A stretch of DNA of 64,000 nt. Origin: Cloeon dipterum (lineage: Eukaryota > Arthropoda > Insecta > Ephemeroptera > Baetidae). This document shows positions 23,901-47,439 of the stretch, in pieces. Below the pieces are notes generated by a model. That model was not told the origin of the DNA, ran no database searches, and saw only the letters and a list, made by a program, of their open reading frames with translations. The position numbers were made by a program, and so were the translations under genes. The stretch is taken from the NCBI RefSeq assembly GCF_949628265.1, contig NC_088787.1:4950501-5014500 (forward strand). Reading direction: 5' to 3'. Within the stretch, counting starts at the first letter, position 1, and each line of letters begins with the position of its first letter.

Positions 23901-26900
23901 GATTGGAGGATCTGGCCATATTGTCATGAATTTGGAGGTCAAAGTGTCGTTTATATTCTGCTCACTTGAGAAATTAGACAGTCCAAATCGGATTTCTTGC
24001 CTAACATGAATAAACTGTTGGTGTCTGGGGTATCAGGTGACATTGCGAGGGTTTATGTAAGGCTTCTCCAGTCGAAACACCATTTATTGTACGCTTTTGA
24101 CAGCGAGTGTAACTCCACGTGACACGGCTTACCAGAGGAAAACAAGTGTTTTCGATTTAGCCTTCGTAATATCGAATAAATGAATTCAAAACTTGAAATC
24201 ATGCATTACCGTGTCAACATACGGGGCTTAAACGTAGAAAGTTTTATTGAATTTCATGGTGAATAGTCAAGAATTGTTCAAAACTTGAAAGAAAATCGAA
24301 AAAACTACGAGAACTTTACAAAAAATCCGTTCGTTAGCAGAATTGGCGGGAAACTAGAGTTCGACACTAGCGCCACTGCCTAAATTCGCCACAGTGACCC
24401 TGCCCCTCCCATCAATCCATCACTCTAATGCTATGGGGAACAATGGCTGACAAACAGATTTTTAAGTTTTCCCGCCAAATCGTAAGAATGTCAGAATCAA
24501 TATTTTAACGGTTTTTTGTTGAGTAATTACCATGACAAGGGAAAAATACTTAATTAAGCTGTGTTTTCTGTAAATTGAACCCATTAGCCGAGTAAACCAT
24601 GGAAATTTCAGACAAAAATAAATAATTAAATAAAAATCCTACCTGCGTGACGACGTAGGAGCCCTTCCAGCTGAAGAGCGGCCGGTGGAACATGGAGAAC
24701 TGGAGACGGAGCTTGCCCATGTCATCAGCGACGCGGAAGCTGTCGGCCAGCGTGGTGACCCAGTTGACGACGTCCTCGTTGGCGTAGGTGATGAGGCCCT
24801 GGCCGAACGGGTGCTTGCCGTCCAGCACGAAGTTGAGGATGCCGCGCACCGAGTTCTCCGTCAGCAAGGTCTCCTCGTCGAGGTGCACGATCCAGTCGTG
24901 CTCCGACAGCATGTTTACGCCATTCTCCAAGCAGTACTGCAACGCCCGCGACTTGAACAAGGCGCCCGTCTTGGTGCGGTACGTGGCGGGCACCACGACC
25001 TCCCGCACCCGATGGTCCGCAGACAGACCCACCGGCTTGTCCGTCACCACCTGCGAGAGAGACAATTTGCAACGAGTTTAAGCGACGACCGGTTATTTAG
25101 ATATTTTGCCTTTTTGGGAGGAGGTTTAGGATGTTTTAGGAAAGGGAAATTCTCGCTTAATTACTCCTGGAAGAAGATGCTTGTGACAATTTATTCGCTT
25201 TTTCCTTTCCTGAAGACCTATCCGATTTTTTCTTGAGCTTGTCAGCCATTTTTATTTTTAAATTCATTTGCGAGGGAAGCGAAATGTTCGGCGTCAAAAC
25301 AGCCGAAGAGGGGGGCGTAACCGAGGGAATAAATTATGGCGGAGCAGTTTCTCTTGCCTGCCGTGTCCGCGCCGCCATATTGTATTCCCTTGGTTACGCC
25401 CCCCTCTTCGGCGGCTGATTTCGACGCCGAACATTTCGGTTTGATGCACATAAAAAAATCTAGTATTTTTATTTCCAAAATCCCGATCGAAGGAAATATC
25501 CCTAGCAAAATCCCCATGTGCGTTTAATCGGCGAAGTTAAGCGCTGTCACAAAGGGATCTATTTTCGCGCCGCGGAGGAATCCGGACGGTCTGATTGGCT
25601 TGCGGAAGTATACGTCATTTTAAGCCTATCAAAACATCCGCGGTACTCCGCCGCGAGAAAATAGATCGGTATTGCATAGCTCGCTAACCACAATCAATTT
25701 TTTTGCGGATAGTTTCTCCCTGGCTTTGAAAACAAATTTTGCTTCTTAAGCTCTCTTGCCAACTTTTCCTGGATATTTCTTAAATTTACGAAAAAAATTC
25801 TTATTAAAATACTAAACGCTGCGAACCTCAGGTTTTCAGATTCCGTTTACCACAAGTTTTAATGGGAAAATTGGCCAATATTTTTTCTAATTAAGCGGAA
25901 TGAACTTAAACCACAAAAAATCCCACTGCACCGCAAGTTTGGGAAACTCCTCGGGAGAATCCCATTTGCTAACCACTCAAAACAACACAGGGAATTCACT
26001 CGGATTTGCAATCGAAATAGATTTCTTTTTAAAAGATAAAAAAATACAGGTCAAACCCAAAGCAAATTTCAAGATTTACGTTTGTTTATTTTATTCAGAG
26101 ATAAGCTAAACCGATTTCGACTCGATATATATTTTTTACTGACCTCGATCATGAAGTTCTCGAGTCCGGTGTCGACGCATCGCTTGAGGTTGCGCTTGAC
26201 GTTGCGTCGGACGAGCTGCGGAAAGTCTCCACGCGTGACCACGCGAATGCAGATGAAGGGCGCGAGCAGCGGCGATCCCTTCAGCTTGACGCCATCGGGG
26301 AAGGCGTTGTACAGCGTCAGCCCCAGGAAGTTGAACACCACCTGCCAACACACGCACGCACACACACGTCGTTCCCATTCAGTGACAAAGCACAAAAAGC
26401 CAGAGATAATTGCACGCGGGCAAAATTACTCCGGATGCAGGCCCAAAATGCAGTCAATTGGAATATTTGTTTCAAAATCTTTTCGGGAAAATTACTTTCT
26501 GTATAATTACTTTGTAAATAAATATTATTTTGTTGTCGTCGGAATGAAAATTATGGAAATTTATTTAAGAAATCTAAGAGTGATTTAATAATTTTATAAA
26601 GTTGCCGAGTGTCTGATAAGCTTTTTAACGCTAGATTTCGATTTAATCCGTTAGTTAGGCATTCCAGACTTGAAAATATTTATCTTAGTTAGCCATTTGG
26701 AAACGAAGAAATTAATTCGTGGAGACAATAATAATTAATTAAAGTAAACAATTAAGTTAGCTGCATACCAAAATCTGGTTGGTTTAAATGCTAAAAAGGC
26801 AATTCAACTGAAAAACAGCCTTTTAACGAAAAAAAAAACAATCTTTAAAAATCGTATTAACGTTCAAAATGTCAATATTGACAGTGTTTCCGAATGGATT

Positions 26901-27193
26901 ATACAAAAACAAGCAACAATCATCATTAATTCCGTTTGAAAATTCAAATTAAATGCATTTTGCGGCGTTTCAAGAATTTTCAAACCCACCTGAGGCAGTG
27001 AGAGAAGGGCGAGAAGGCGGAAAAAGTAGAGGAGACAAGTGGCGAAGACGCCGTACTGCTGCCAGGGGTCGACTCCGGCCGAAGGGTCGGCCAGGTCGCC
27101 AATCCTGGCGCCGCCGGTGAACACCTCGAAGGCGGTGATCAGCGTGATGAAGAGGCAGCAGTGCAGCGCGTGTTTCATCCGACTGCTCATCAT
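14987..27193 (-). CDS. egh: Egghead, beta-1,4-mannosyltransferase (GT2), four coding exons
   Basis: Adds mannose to glucosylceramide in the invertebrate glycosphingolipid pathway, in Golgi or ER membranes. Exons: 27193-26990, 26341-26144, 25050-24643, 15559-14987, all joined in phase 0, giving 460 residues (fly Egh about 457). N-terminal membrane helices lie at about residues 5-25 and 43-68. The GT2 core includes SPLLAPFICIRVVTRGDFP, the metal/donor motif DWIVHLDEETLL, SFDNGPDGSVAEDCFFAM and the QQRKRWMQG (QxxRW) acceptor motif, followed by several C-terminal helices. The start is the ATG directly after an acceptor (TCTTGCAG), matching the fly N-terminus (MKHALHC against TKHLLHC). A 5' UTR exon should end at 27372 (donor GTGAGT). 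Intron 3 is about 9.1 kb, far above the local norm. Confidence 0.96.
15631..15984. mobile_element. Foldback MITE copy 2, in egghead intron 3
   Basis: The right end GTCAAAGACGGTCA is followed by TTAA (15985-15988); the left end GACGAAGTTTCTGAG is eroded. The arms carry GCGCATGCGTGGGAGCTGG and CGCATGCGCAGTTCTCG. The left arm lacks the segment between GGGTC and CCAGCGCGACGTGCG that other copies have, an internal deletion. It lies about 70 bp from the splice acceptor of the last egghead exon. Confidence 0.8.
19867..20088. repeat. Dispersed repeat, partner of 11436-11632
   Basis: Same word order as the copy at 11.4 kb: AAATTATGAAAATTT, TTCGAAAGGGGTGTGT, GCGTCAAAAACTGC, AGAAAGCTGAATAAATTTCC, TTTTTCC. 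Same orientation. Confidence 0.65.
21929..22444. repeat. Imperfect direct repeat pair with NRF-1-like spacer
   Basis: 21929-22094 and 22321-22444 both run GAATCGACCG, AGATG(A/G)CACATCAGGC, AATGTAACAAAA, AAATTATTAGGT(C/T)GGCACGCC, ATT(A)CTTCGACGCC, ACTTCTGACC. The second copy has an internal deletion of about 40 bp. The spacer contains ACGCATGCGCA (22165-22175) and CTGCGCATGC, motifs like those inside the MITE family. Confidence 0.7.
25281..25438. repeat. Long near-perfect palindrome in egghead intron 2
   Basis: The left arm GAAATGTTCGGCGTC, GCCGAAGAGGGGGGCGTAAC, CGAGGGAATA, TATGGCGG is mirrored by CCGCCATA, TATTCCCTTGG, GTTACGCCCCCCTCTTCGGC, GACGCCGAACATTTC. The arms are about 60 bp with a loop of about 30 bp. 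No TTAA flank and no similarity to the MITE family were seen. It is a second, distinct foldback type. Confidence 0.85.
25556..25667. repeat. Hairpin/foldback of about 110 bp in egghead intron 2
   Basis: GATCTATTTTCGCG pairs with CGCGAGAAAATAGATC, CGCGGAGG with its mirror in ACTCCGCCGCG, and inner GATTGGCTT with AAGCCTATC. It lies 118 bp from the preceding palindrome. Confidence 0.75.
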
Positions 27194-27371
27194 CTGCAAG
27201 ACGGACACATAGCTATTATTGCCGGCTGACCTCACCCGGCGGCCCGAATTTCCGAATTTCAGCCCGCCGGCAAAATGAGGGAGTGGCCGGCGGCCCGAAC
27301 CCCGAACGCCGCGGCTCTCCGCAGGTCCGGGGCGCGGCCGGCCGGGCCGCCAAGTCCGCGTTCTGACTCAC

Positions 27372-27780
27372 TTTGACTCGATTGATTTTCCTCCTCTTTT
27401 ACTCAAGATTTGCTCGCTGTTTGTTGTTCCAACGGACGCACTCACTCACGCGGATCTCGGATTGTCGCGTTCGTAATCGTTCACTCTCACAACGGCCACA
27501 TGACTGCGCTGGTACCGCTGCGAATCGTGTCCCACCGGCCGGACACCCGCTTCCACACACACTCACACGGATCACGGACACTGGCTGGCTGACCGATCGA
27601 AGCGAGCGGGCGAGACACAAGCTTGTCCCCGTCGGGCTTTAAGGTACACGGCCGGCTCTGCGCACGCGCCCCCTCCAGCACACAGGTAATGACGTCAACG
27701 CCCGCAGTCGCAGCGCCAATTATCTGCGGCTCCAACAGATGGCACTGGAAACTGCGAACTGAACCACAGTGCATGATGTA
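27372..27780 (-). promoter_or_regulatory. egghead 5' UTR exon and promoter
   Basis: A perfect GTGAGT donor on the minus strand (27371-27366) ends a GC-rich, untranslated first exon that splices to the acceptor immediately before the egh ATG. The upstream CpG-rich DNA includes a full CRE followed by ACGCCC (27690-27703), the same 14-mer found twice at the left of the window. The exact start site cannot be read. Confidence 0.5.
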
Positions 27781-28431
27781 ACGAGCCTAGCTGATCCGCC
27801 ATCTTGAATTCATGAATTATACACCATGGGAAGGAAAAATAGGCGCGGTTTAATTTAAAAATGGCGTCACTACCAGTTCTTCATTCAAACACCCTGTCCT
27901 ACGTCAAGTCTGTGAAGCTCTGAAGCTGCAGGCTTATACCTGTGTGGTTGCGGTTGCAGTGGCCGCAGATTCTATGATTCCAATGCGGTTTTAGAAGAAT
28001 AAAAAGTTACGGCTTTGTTGCTAATTATGTATGCGTCATTTTTATCTGGTTTACGAGTTGTTGCTCTTCACTGTAAATGCAAATATTTATCTCTGCTCTT
28101 CTCTTCACCACTTGCACGTGATTATTTGGCTATCTTGATGTCACATGCAGGCTTGTAATGAGCACAGTGACGATTGCAGCAATAATTAACACTATCTGTA
28201 TGTGAGATCTAGTTCAGTAAAATATTACAAACATACAAAGCTTTCTTTGAGCCATAATACATATTTTCAGCCTGTAGATAATCTGACGCACGCGTAATTG
28301 TAAATAATAAAAGGAGACCTGCTGATTAATAAGCAAAGCGTGTCAGACACAGGTTACCCGCTTGTTTTTATTATTATTATTTTCTTCAAAGTAATATTTC
28401 AGTCAGAGTTGAGCATCTCAAAAATAATTCC
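27781..28431. other. Intergenic between egghead promoter and IMMP1L 3' end
   Basis: AT-rich sequence with ordinary composition. No exon, repeat or structured element was recognised. Confidence 0.5.
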
Positions 28432-28437
28432 TTTATT
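28432..28437 (-). terminator. Poly(A) signal of IMMP1L
   Basis: AATAAA on the minus strand, 14 bases past the stop codon; a very short 3' UTR. Confidence 0.6.
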
Positions 28438-28450
28438 GGCATTCAAAAAT

Positions 28451-29047
28451 CTAATCTGACTTAGTGAGAAGACACGCGTCCTGCGGAGGCCAAACCCTCA
28501 GGATGGCCCTGCTGCGAATAAGTCCGGCCGGCACGGGGCCGTAATTCCGTGAATCAGTTGAGTTTCCTCGGTTGTCGCCCTCCAACCACACGTGACCAGG
28601 AGGAATCTGCTGACAGTGAAAAGTCAGGGAAGGAATTGACATTTTAAACAGGAGAAACAAACCACTTCTGTGAAAATTCCGCTTTTGACGCGGTCACCGG
28701 CGATTCCGGTGACTCTTTTGCAGACGAATTGTCTCGGATCGGTGGGCGATTTGGCTACAATGATGTCTCCTCTCTTGATCTTCTGCAGTCTGGGACTGAT
28801 GTGTTCAGTCAGCAACACGTTATTTGTGAACAGCGTTGGTTCCATTGACGAACCTGAGCACTGCAAAAAATATAATAAAATTAGATACCATACACACATT
28901 TAAATCAATTAAAATAGGCCATACCACGACGATGTCGGCGATATATTCGAAGGTGCAGTGTGCAATGCAGCCGTACTTGATGATGACACCGACCATGCCA
29001 AGGGCACGGCGGGTCATGGGACGCAGGTTCCAGCTCAGCAGCCCCAT
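28451..29047 (-). CDS. IMMP1L: Mitochondrial inner membrane protease subunit 1, three exons
   Basis: Catalytic subunit of the inner membrane signal peptidase (S26 family) that trims intermembrane-space proteins. Exons 29047-28925, 28860-28663 and 28609-28451 give 159 residues (human 166). The N-terminal membrane segment is at about residues 18-38 ([20 protein letters not shown]). The catalytic serine is in CSGSSMEPT and the lysine in [10 protein letters not shown]. The box [20 protein letters not shown] is intact. Introns are phase 0; the exon 3 acceptor could be at 28609 or three bases further, since the border reads CAGCAG. It is divergent from msps. An acceptor-like TTGCAG at about 29090 suggests a 5' UTR intron. 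Confidence 0.95.
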
Positions 29048-29792
29048 GCTTGACGTTAGCGGTCACGAAAAAACACTTTTGAGGCCTGCAACACGCATCA
29101 CTGCCCGAATTGGAGCCGAAATATTGCGCCTGCAGAGCCTGTTGGGGAAGAAAATTCAGGTCATAGAGGGTAGAGGACAAAACTAACAAATTTTCATCGC
29201 CAGCTGACTGATGGGGACGATCTTAAAAATTTCGCGCCCTGCCGGGATTTTTAATGGAATGAGAGCCATCTGACGGCGACAGCTGCAAGCGACTACCTGT
29301 CAAAATTCGCCGAAATTATGAGAATTTCATGATTGTTTCAATTTGTTGACACTTCTTTTTAGTAAAATTAATAAATTCAAATGAATTTCCCAGAATTTCA
29401 TCGGAAAATTCAGCTTTTTTACTTGTAAACTCGATATAACATTGAAATGAGTCACAACCGCATTATGCATTTTTGAATTGAGAGATCGTTAGCTCAAGTT
29501 GGCGCGCTTACCGCAACCAGGCGGTGTGAGTAACACCTTTTAGGAGCAGTGCAGACGCCATCTTAACAATCAAAATCTCATGTAAACTCCATGCTCAACG
29601 GTCTAGGCAAGATGGCGTCGTGACGAGTTACTCCCACTGTCTAGTCCTCTGAATCAGCGCAGAGGCAGAACGGAGAACGAACAACGAAAATATACGGTGC
29701 CCATTGCGAACGAAGAAGAGAACGAGTCTTCAGCGACCGAAACCGCGATCTGCGCTGCTGACCAAGCCCTGCCGGATGCACCATTAAATCAG
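29048..29792. promoter_or_regulatory. Divergent promoter region, IMMP1L / msps, with msps 5' UTR exon
   Basis: Contains an inverted pair GACGCCATCTT (about 29559) and AAGATGGCGTC (about 29610). These are YY1-type ATGGCG cores, often found near start sites, and wider flanks GTGAGTAAC and GAGTTACTC also mirror each other. The msps non-coding first exon should end at 29792 (donor GTGAGC) and join the acceptor before 30121. Transcription starts cannot be placed exactly. Confidence 0.5.
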
Positions 29793-30142
29793 GTGAGCGA
29801 TTCGGGCGGGCCGTCGGGAACGTAGGGCCGTCGGGCAGCCGCCTCCACCCTCTGCCGCAAATGGATCAAGGCTGGCTCGCTCTGCATACGACCACAAAAG
29901 CTTAACGATTTTCTAATTTCCGCATTGGCGTGAGTCACGACGCGCGGTGCCGATTGTTTTCGACATTCGGCACGCGGGCAGGTCGGCCCTGCCGCCATCC
30001 GCGTCGGCCGTGGCGGTCGGGCAACCGCCGAAATCGCACCTGCGTTGTGTGGGCGAGCGAGATCTGATTGGATTTTCCGCATAACACGCATAATCTGAAT
30101 CTTTCATTTTATCATTACAGAGAAAATAAACCACAACGCAAA

Positions 30143-43065
<12,923 letters not shown>

Positions 43066-43429
43066 AGCCGAGAAATACGTACCTACCTTAATTAGATCGA
43101 ACCTTGCGTCTCTGTCCGTTCTTACTTAGATTCCGAGCTCTCTTTCTCTCACTTAAATTAATTTAATTATTGTTACTATTACCGTGTCTCACTCAAGAAC
43201 TGATTCGTTTCGACACACACACAAGCCGAGAGATTCTGACAAAATGTGCATTTCGCTTGAGGAGATTAATTTTTTGTTTTGTTTAGACTTAATAATATAC
43301 AATTTTTTATTTGAAAACCGAGCTTTTGGCCTCTCGTTTGATGTTCGAATAGTCTCTCCGCGCGCAGTTACAAGTACGTTTACTGGATAATATATATTAA
43401 TACAGCTGATAGTCGGTTAACTTAGCTCT

Positions 43430-43435
43430 AATAAA
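43430..43435 (+). terminator. Poly(A) signal of msps
   Basis: AATAAA 365 bases past the msps stop. It faces the BBS7 signal on the other strand, only 35 bases away. Confidence 0.65.
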
Positions 43436-43470
43436 CAAAATAAAATGTAATGTTTTAAAATTTCTCCTTT

Positions 43471-43476
43471 TTTATT
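43471..43476 (-). terminator. Poly(A) signal of BBS7
   Basis: AATAAA on the minus strand, beginning 10 bases past the BBS7 stop codon. Cleavage would fall around 43450, in the same place as the msps 3' end. Confidence 0.65.
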
Positions 43477-43485
43477 CGCTCTTCT

Positions 43486-46400
43486 CTACGCCATGAGGAA
43501 AAAATCGATCAGGGTGTCAGGGTGGGTGTACTGCTCGAGTAAATCTCGCAACTGCGCCAGCCGGCCGCGAGCGTTGCCCCCGCGGAATTTTCCAATGTCC
43601 ACTAGCAAATCGCAGATCATCGCTGCAATTAATTTAATTAATTCCCGAACGTTGCAATAAAGTGCTCTCACATTTGAGCCGTTCGAGTTGGGCTGGCTGG
43701 CTCTTCATATTCTCGACGATTTCCGTCTCCCTGTCGAGGATGCTTTGGTAGTTGGCAGGCAGCGTGACGCCCTGCTGCTGCAGCTCGTGCAGCGGCGCCA
43801 ACAGCGCGTTTTCGGCGCCCAACTGCCGCTGTTTGGCCAAGAGGGGGTGCACCAACCCCAGCATCCACGCCGTGCTCTCAGGGTGGATCTCTATTAAGGG
43901 GAAATAAACTCTGGTAAATAAAGAATCTAGCTTTAAAAATATTTTCAAGGAAAATTCTCATTTCTAATTTATTTCTCCTGCTTTTAAATTTTTTTATTTG
44001 TTTTTGGGCTAAAATATTAATTTCAGATGGGCTAAAATGAGTGGAAAAAGATTTTAAAGGTCAAAGTACCGCAGGAAATGTCCAGTTCGACGCTTTTGGC
44101 TGTTGCTTCTTTGGTCAGAACGTCTTTCAGGACGGCTATCGTGCTCATGTTGTCCGATTTGAACTCGGCCTTTCCCTTCCTGCGCTCAAAATTCACAAAA
44201 ATGGCATAATTTCCCAAAATGTATTTAAATAAGTTGGCGGCCCTGCACTTTAATTACAACAAAAAAATCAATTTAGTTGGTTATCATGTTAATTTGTGGC
44301 AAAATTGCAGTATTTTTAAGTTGGCACCAGTGTAACCTCCCCTACCATCCCTGCGACCCCTCTCCTCCACTCACGCGTATACGCAATGAAGGACGGTGTC
44401 GAGGAAACTATTCTTGTAGGACAGGACGCCCTCGCTGGTCATGGGCACCTTGTCCGGCACCTCCGGCACGCACATTCCGATCCACGAGTGCACCTCCGCC
44501 AGGCTGAACGCCCCTGTCAACCTCAGGGAGTTGTACGGCCTGTACAAATGAATATTTTTAGGACGGGAAGGGGTCCTTTATATCTTTTTGTACCTGTCGA
44601 GGGCCAGATCGTGGCTCCGTTGGTGCAGCGACAGCGGCCGCACGGCGAACTTGATCAGCCGGCAGCACTTGGGCTGCATCGAAACGGTCACGTAGGCGCG
44701 CAGTTGGCCAGCCTGGCCCTCGGTCGTCTGCACCTTCACCTCCAGCCGCGTCGTGTTCACCTGACACCTGTAGGTCACCAGCAGGTGGTTTCCCATCTGT
44801 GATAAAAAGGGGATTTTTCTTATTGGGTGCTTGACACCGCCATCTTGGTGGTACCAACCAAACATTTTTAAAAATTATTGCTTTTCGTAAAATTAAAATA
44901 AATGATGATTAGAAGATTGCTTAAATGATGGAACTTTGGCTCGTATTGATTGGGTGCTCAACGCCGCCATGATAGAAAGGGAATTTTTCTCATTGGGAGC
45001 TTAACGTTGCCATCTCTGTAGTACCAACCTAACACTTTTAAAGGCTATTTTGCAATTTATAAAATTATAATCCTTTTAGATGTGTTCTTAGATAATTTAA
45101 CCATGTTTTGATGTGATTGGGTGCTAAACGCCGCCATTTAAATGGTACCAACCAAATACAATTTTCATGAAAAATTTTCTGCTTGCAAACAAATCAAATT
45201 TTTCTGTTTTTCTTCAAGAAAAAATATTTTTCAAATTTTCCAGAACATTTTTGGGCAAATTAAGCTTTCAAACAGGGTTGCCAACCTCCGGATCGCATGC
45301 ACTGTGGCTGACGACGGCGGAGTTTCGCTCCACGTCGAGAATGCGCAGTGGCGTGTCACTCTGGATGAGCACGTTGTCGATGGGTGTCTGCACCTCGATG
45401 GACAGCAGGTATACGGCCTCGTTCGGGATCAGGGTGAACTGCACCTCAGAATTAATTAAAAATACTTGCTATTTTATGGGTTACCTTTTCATTGATCTCG
45501 ATTTTGGGGACAATGGACAAGGCGTCTGGCCTCGTCTGCGTCGTTTGCTTGTATTTTTCCCGTTCTCGCACAACCTTTTGCTCAATTTCGTCAATTTCCA
45601 GCCTAAAAAAATGACTTAATAATCCAATAATTCTCTAAAAAATTTTAACCTGAGCTGTTGGAGTCGTTCCTGCATTTCAGAAGACATGTTTGTCGGGCCG
45701 TCACCCTGGCGAAGGTTGATGCTTTCTTTACTCTCAGTCGTCAGGCCGAAAAACCACCCTGATTTATATTATTAGGGTCCAGGCATAATAAAAAAAATTA
45801 ATTTCACCTGTATAGGTAACGGCGATGATCTCAGGGTGGTCAGGGCTGCTGACAAAGCCGGCCTGCACGGACATGATGCTCTCGGTGCACGCCTAAATAA
45901 AATTTAAAAATTAATCATAATTATTTTTTTAAATAAATTACATAAGAGGCTCGTTTGACGGGCAGCTCCTGCATCGGATCATAGACGAAGACTTCGATGA
46001 GGCCGTCGTCCCGGCCAACGATCAGCTCCTTCTGGCCGTCGCCGCTCAGGTCGAAGTGCACCATGCAGTTGACGCAGCCGCTGCCGCCACCTTCCAGCAC
46101 CCACCGCACCTGGGCATTGCTAAATATATCAAAAAATATCAAAATTATTTTTAATTTTTTTAAAGTTTTCATACAATCCGAAGGAAACGAGGCCGATGCT
46201 GCCGTCTTGAGCGCCGAAAAGGACGTGGAGGGGATCCTCTTCGTCGGCCAGCTGCAAGCACGACGGCCGACTGCCAATTTCAACAACCACGGCCTGCCTT
46301 TTCTCCGAGACCAGACGCAGGGTGCGGTCCTCGCAGGCAATCACCGTCCTCACGCCTTCATTCTACTCAAAATTTAATATTTTTTTAAATTTTTTTTAAT

Positions 46401-47048
46401 TAACTTGCATTGAGTGAGGGTATATTGATTATATCGGTGATTTTGTCTGCAAAGGTCGCGTTGAGTTTTTCCACGCAGTCGAAGAAGTGTTGAAATGAGT
46501 GGAAACTGGCCACCATCAGGTCACTCCCACTTATGGTCCTGTTTTAATGAGATAAAATATTAAATTAAATTAATTTCTGTTAATTTGTTTACATGTGCTG
46601 GATGGGTTCGGTGAGCGTCGTTTCAAATGCGAGGAAAAGTTTTCCCTTTTTGTTGTAGCCCCGCACTTCGTTATTTGCAGCGATGAAAACTTTGTCTTGC
46701 AAATGATCTGAATGTGAGAGAGAAAGAATCAATTTAAATAATTCAACGTATAAATTTTTCCGTCTTGCCTTTCATTCCACCGAGTTCAAGCCGGTTAATC
46801 TTCGCGCCAGGCAATGATTTGAAACTGTGCACTAAAGTGCTTCTTTTGATGTTGAAAATCTGGACCACTCCATCATGACCACCAATGGCAATCTGCAAAA
46901 AAATGAGATTTTTACAATTCTAAATTTAAAATAAAAGAAATCGCACCCTCTGTAGGCCCTTCCCGTCCGGATTGGGCAAAATCTTCATGGTATGACGCGA
47001 GGTTGGTCCTACCAACGAGTAATCGATGCGGTTCAAAACCAGTTCCAT
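43486..47048 (-). CDS. BBS7: Bardet-Biedl syndrome protein 7, BBSome subunit, 15 exons
   Basis: Subunit of the BBSome coat that moves membrane proteins in cilia. Exons: 47048-46947, 46892-46769, 46707-46593, 46538-46409, 46362-46175, 46119-45942, 45892-45808, 45758-45650, 45602-45485, 45444-45286, 44796-44594, 44539-44375, 44179-44070, 43890-43672, 43622-43486. The sum is 2,142 nt, 713 residues (human 715). The start [10 protein letters not shown] matches the human N-terminus. An N-terminal beta-propeller includes [10 protein letters not shown] and [13 protein letters not shown]; a coiled coil follows at [16 protein letters not shown], then the GAE-like region ([29 protein letters not shown]) and a helical C-terminus ([16 protein letters not shown]). 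Introns 2 and 4 use GC donors. It is divergent from FIGNL1. Confidence 0.96.
44810..45165. repeat. Three imperfect tandem units in BBS7 intron 10
   Basis: ATTGGGTGCTTGACACCGCC, ATTGGGTGCTCAACGCCGCC, ATTGGGTGCTAAACGCCGCC, plus an intermediate ATTGGGAGCTTAACGTTGCC, are each followed by variants of GGTACCAACC(A/T)AACA. Unit spacing is about 60-150 bp. The units end just before the exon 10 region. Confidence 0.75.
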
Positions 47049-47439
47049 CTCAAAATTCGCAAAATTCTCGAAAAACCGAGCTTGCAACCTTTCCCCGAGC
47101 GCCAAAACACAGTTCGCGCGCTTACCTGCCAAATTCACATTCCTGGAGTGAATACGCCAACGTAACAAATTCTTCATCGCAGACTCTCTCATAAGTAATC
47201 TCTATAAAACTCACTTAAAATTATATTTAATATTTGTTCTATCTTATTTCATAATATTTAATGCAGATTCAAACATTTAATCAGACATTTCAAGCTGAGA
47301 CCTAATGAAGAATATTTATTGTTAGGTTGCAACCACTGTTTCACCGGCCACCTGCTTGATTTGTTTTGGCGCCGCTGCTGCTGTGTTAAAGAATTTTCTC
47401 TTTTCCGATTTTCTTCGCGAATTACAATGCTTTAGCGTA
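47049..47439. promoter_or_regulatory. Shared divergent promoter, BBS7 / FIGNL1
   Basis: 391 bp separate the two start codons, which point away from each other. The sequence is AT-rich in the middle (47200-47310). No RFX X-box (expected for a ciliary gene) was identified with confidence by eye. Confidence 0.5.

Larger units (their letters stand above)
15560..24642. other. egghead intron 3 (9.1 kb), no recognised gene inside
   Basis: Contains MITE copy 2, a dispersed repeat, a tandem repeat pair at 21929-22444, and CpG-rich blocks at about 16880-17350, 19120-19400, 20190-20750, 21500-21720 and 22680-22960. Open frames of up to about 160 residues (for example 17701-18177) are lysine- or serine-rich or arginine-rich low-complexity strings without motifs. 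The CpG blocks may be enhancers or alternative promoters. Confidence 0.5.

Noticed and set aside
46405-46409. GT donor (GTTAAT) for BBS7 exon 4 at 46404
   Set aside because: Using it leaves one base that joins the next exon as AAA TGA, a stop. The GC donor four bases earlier keeps the frame and the total at 713 residues.
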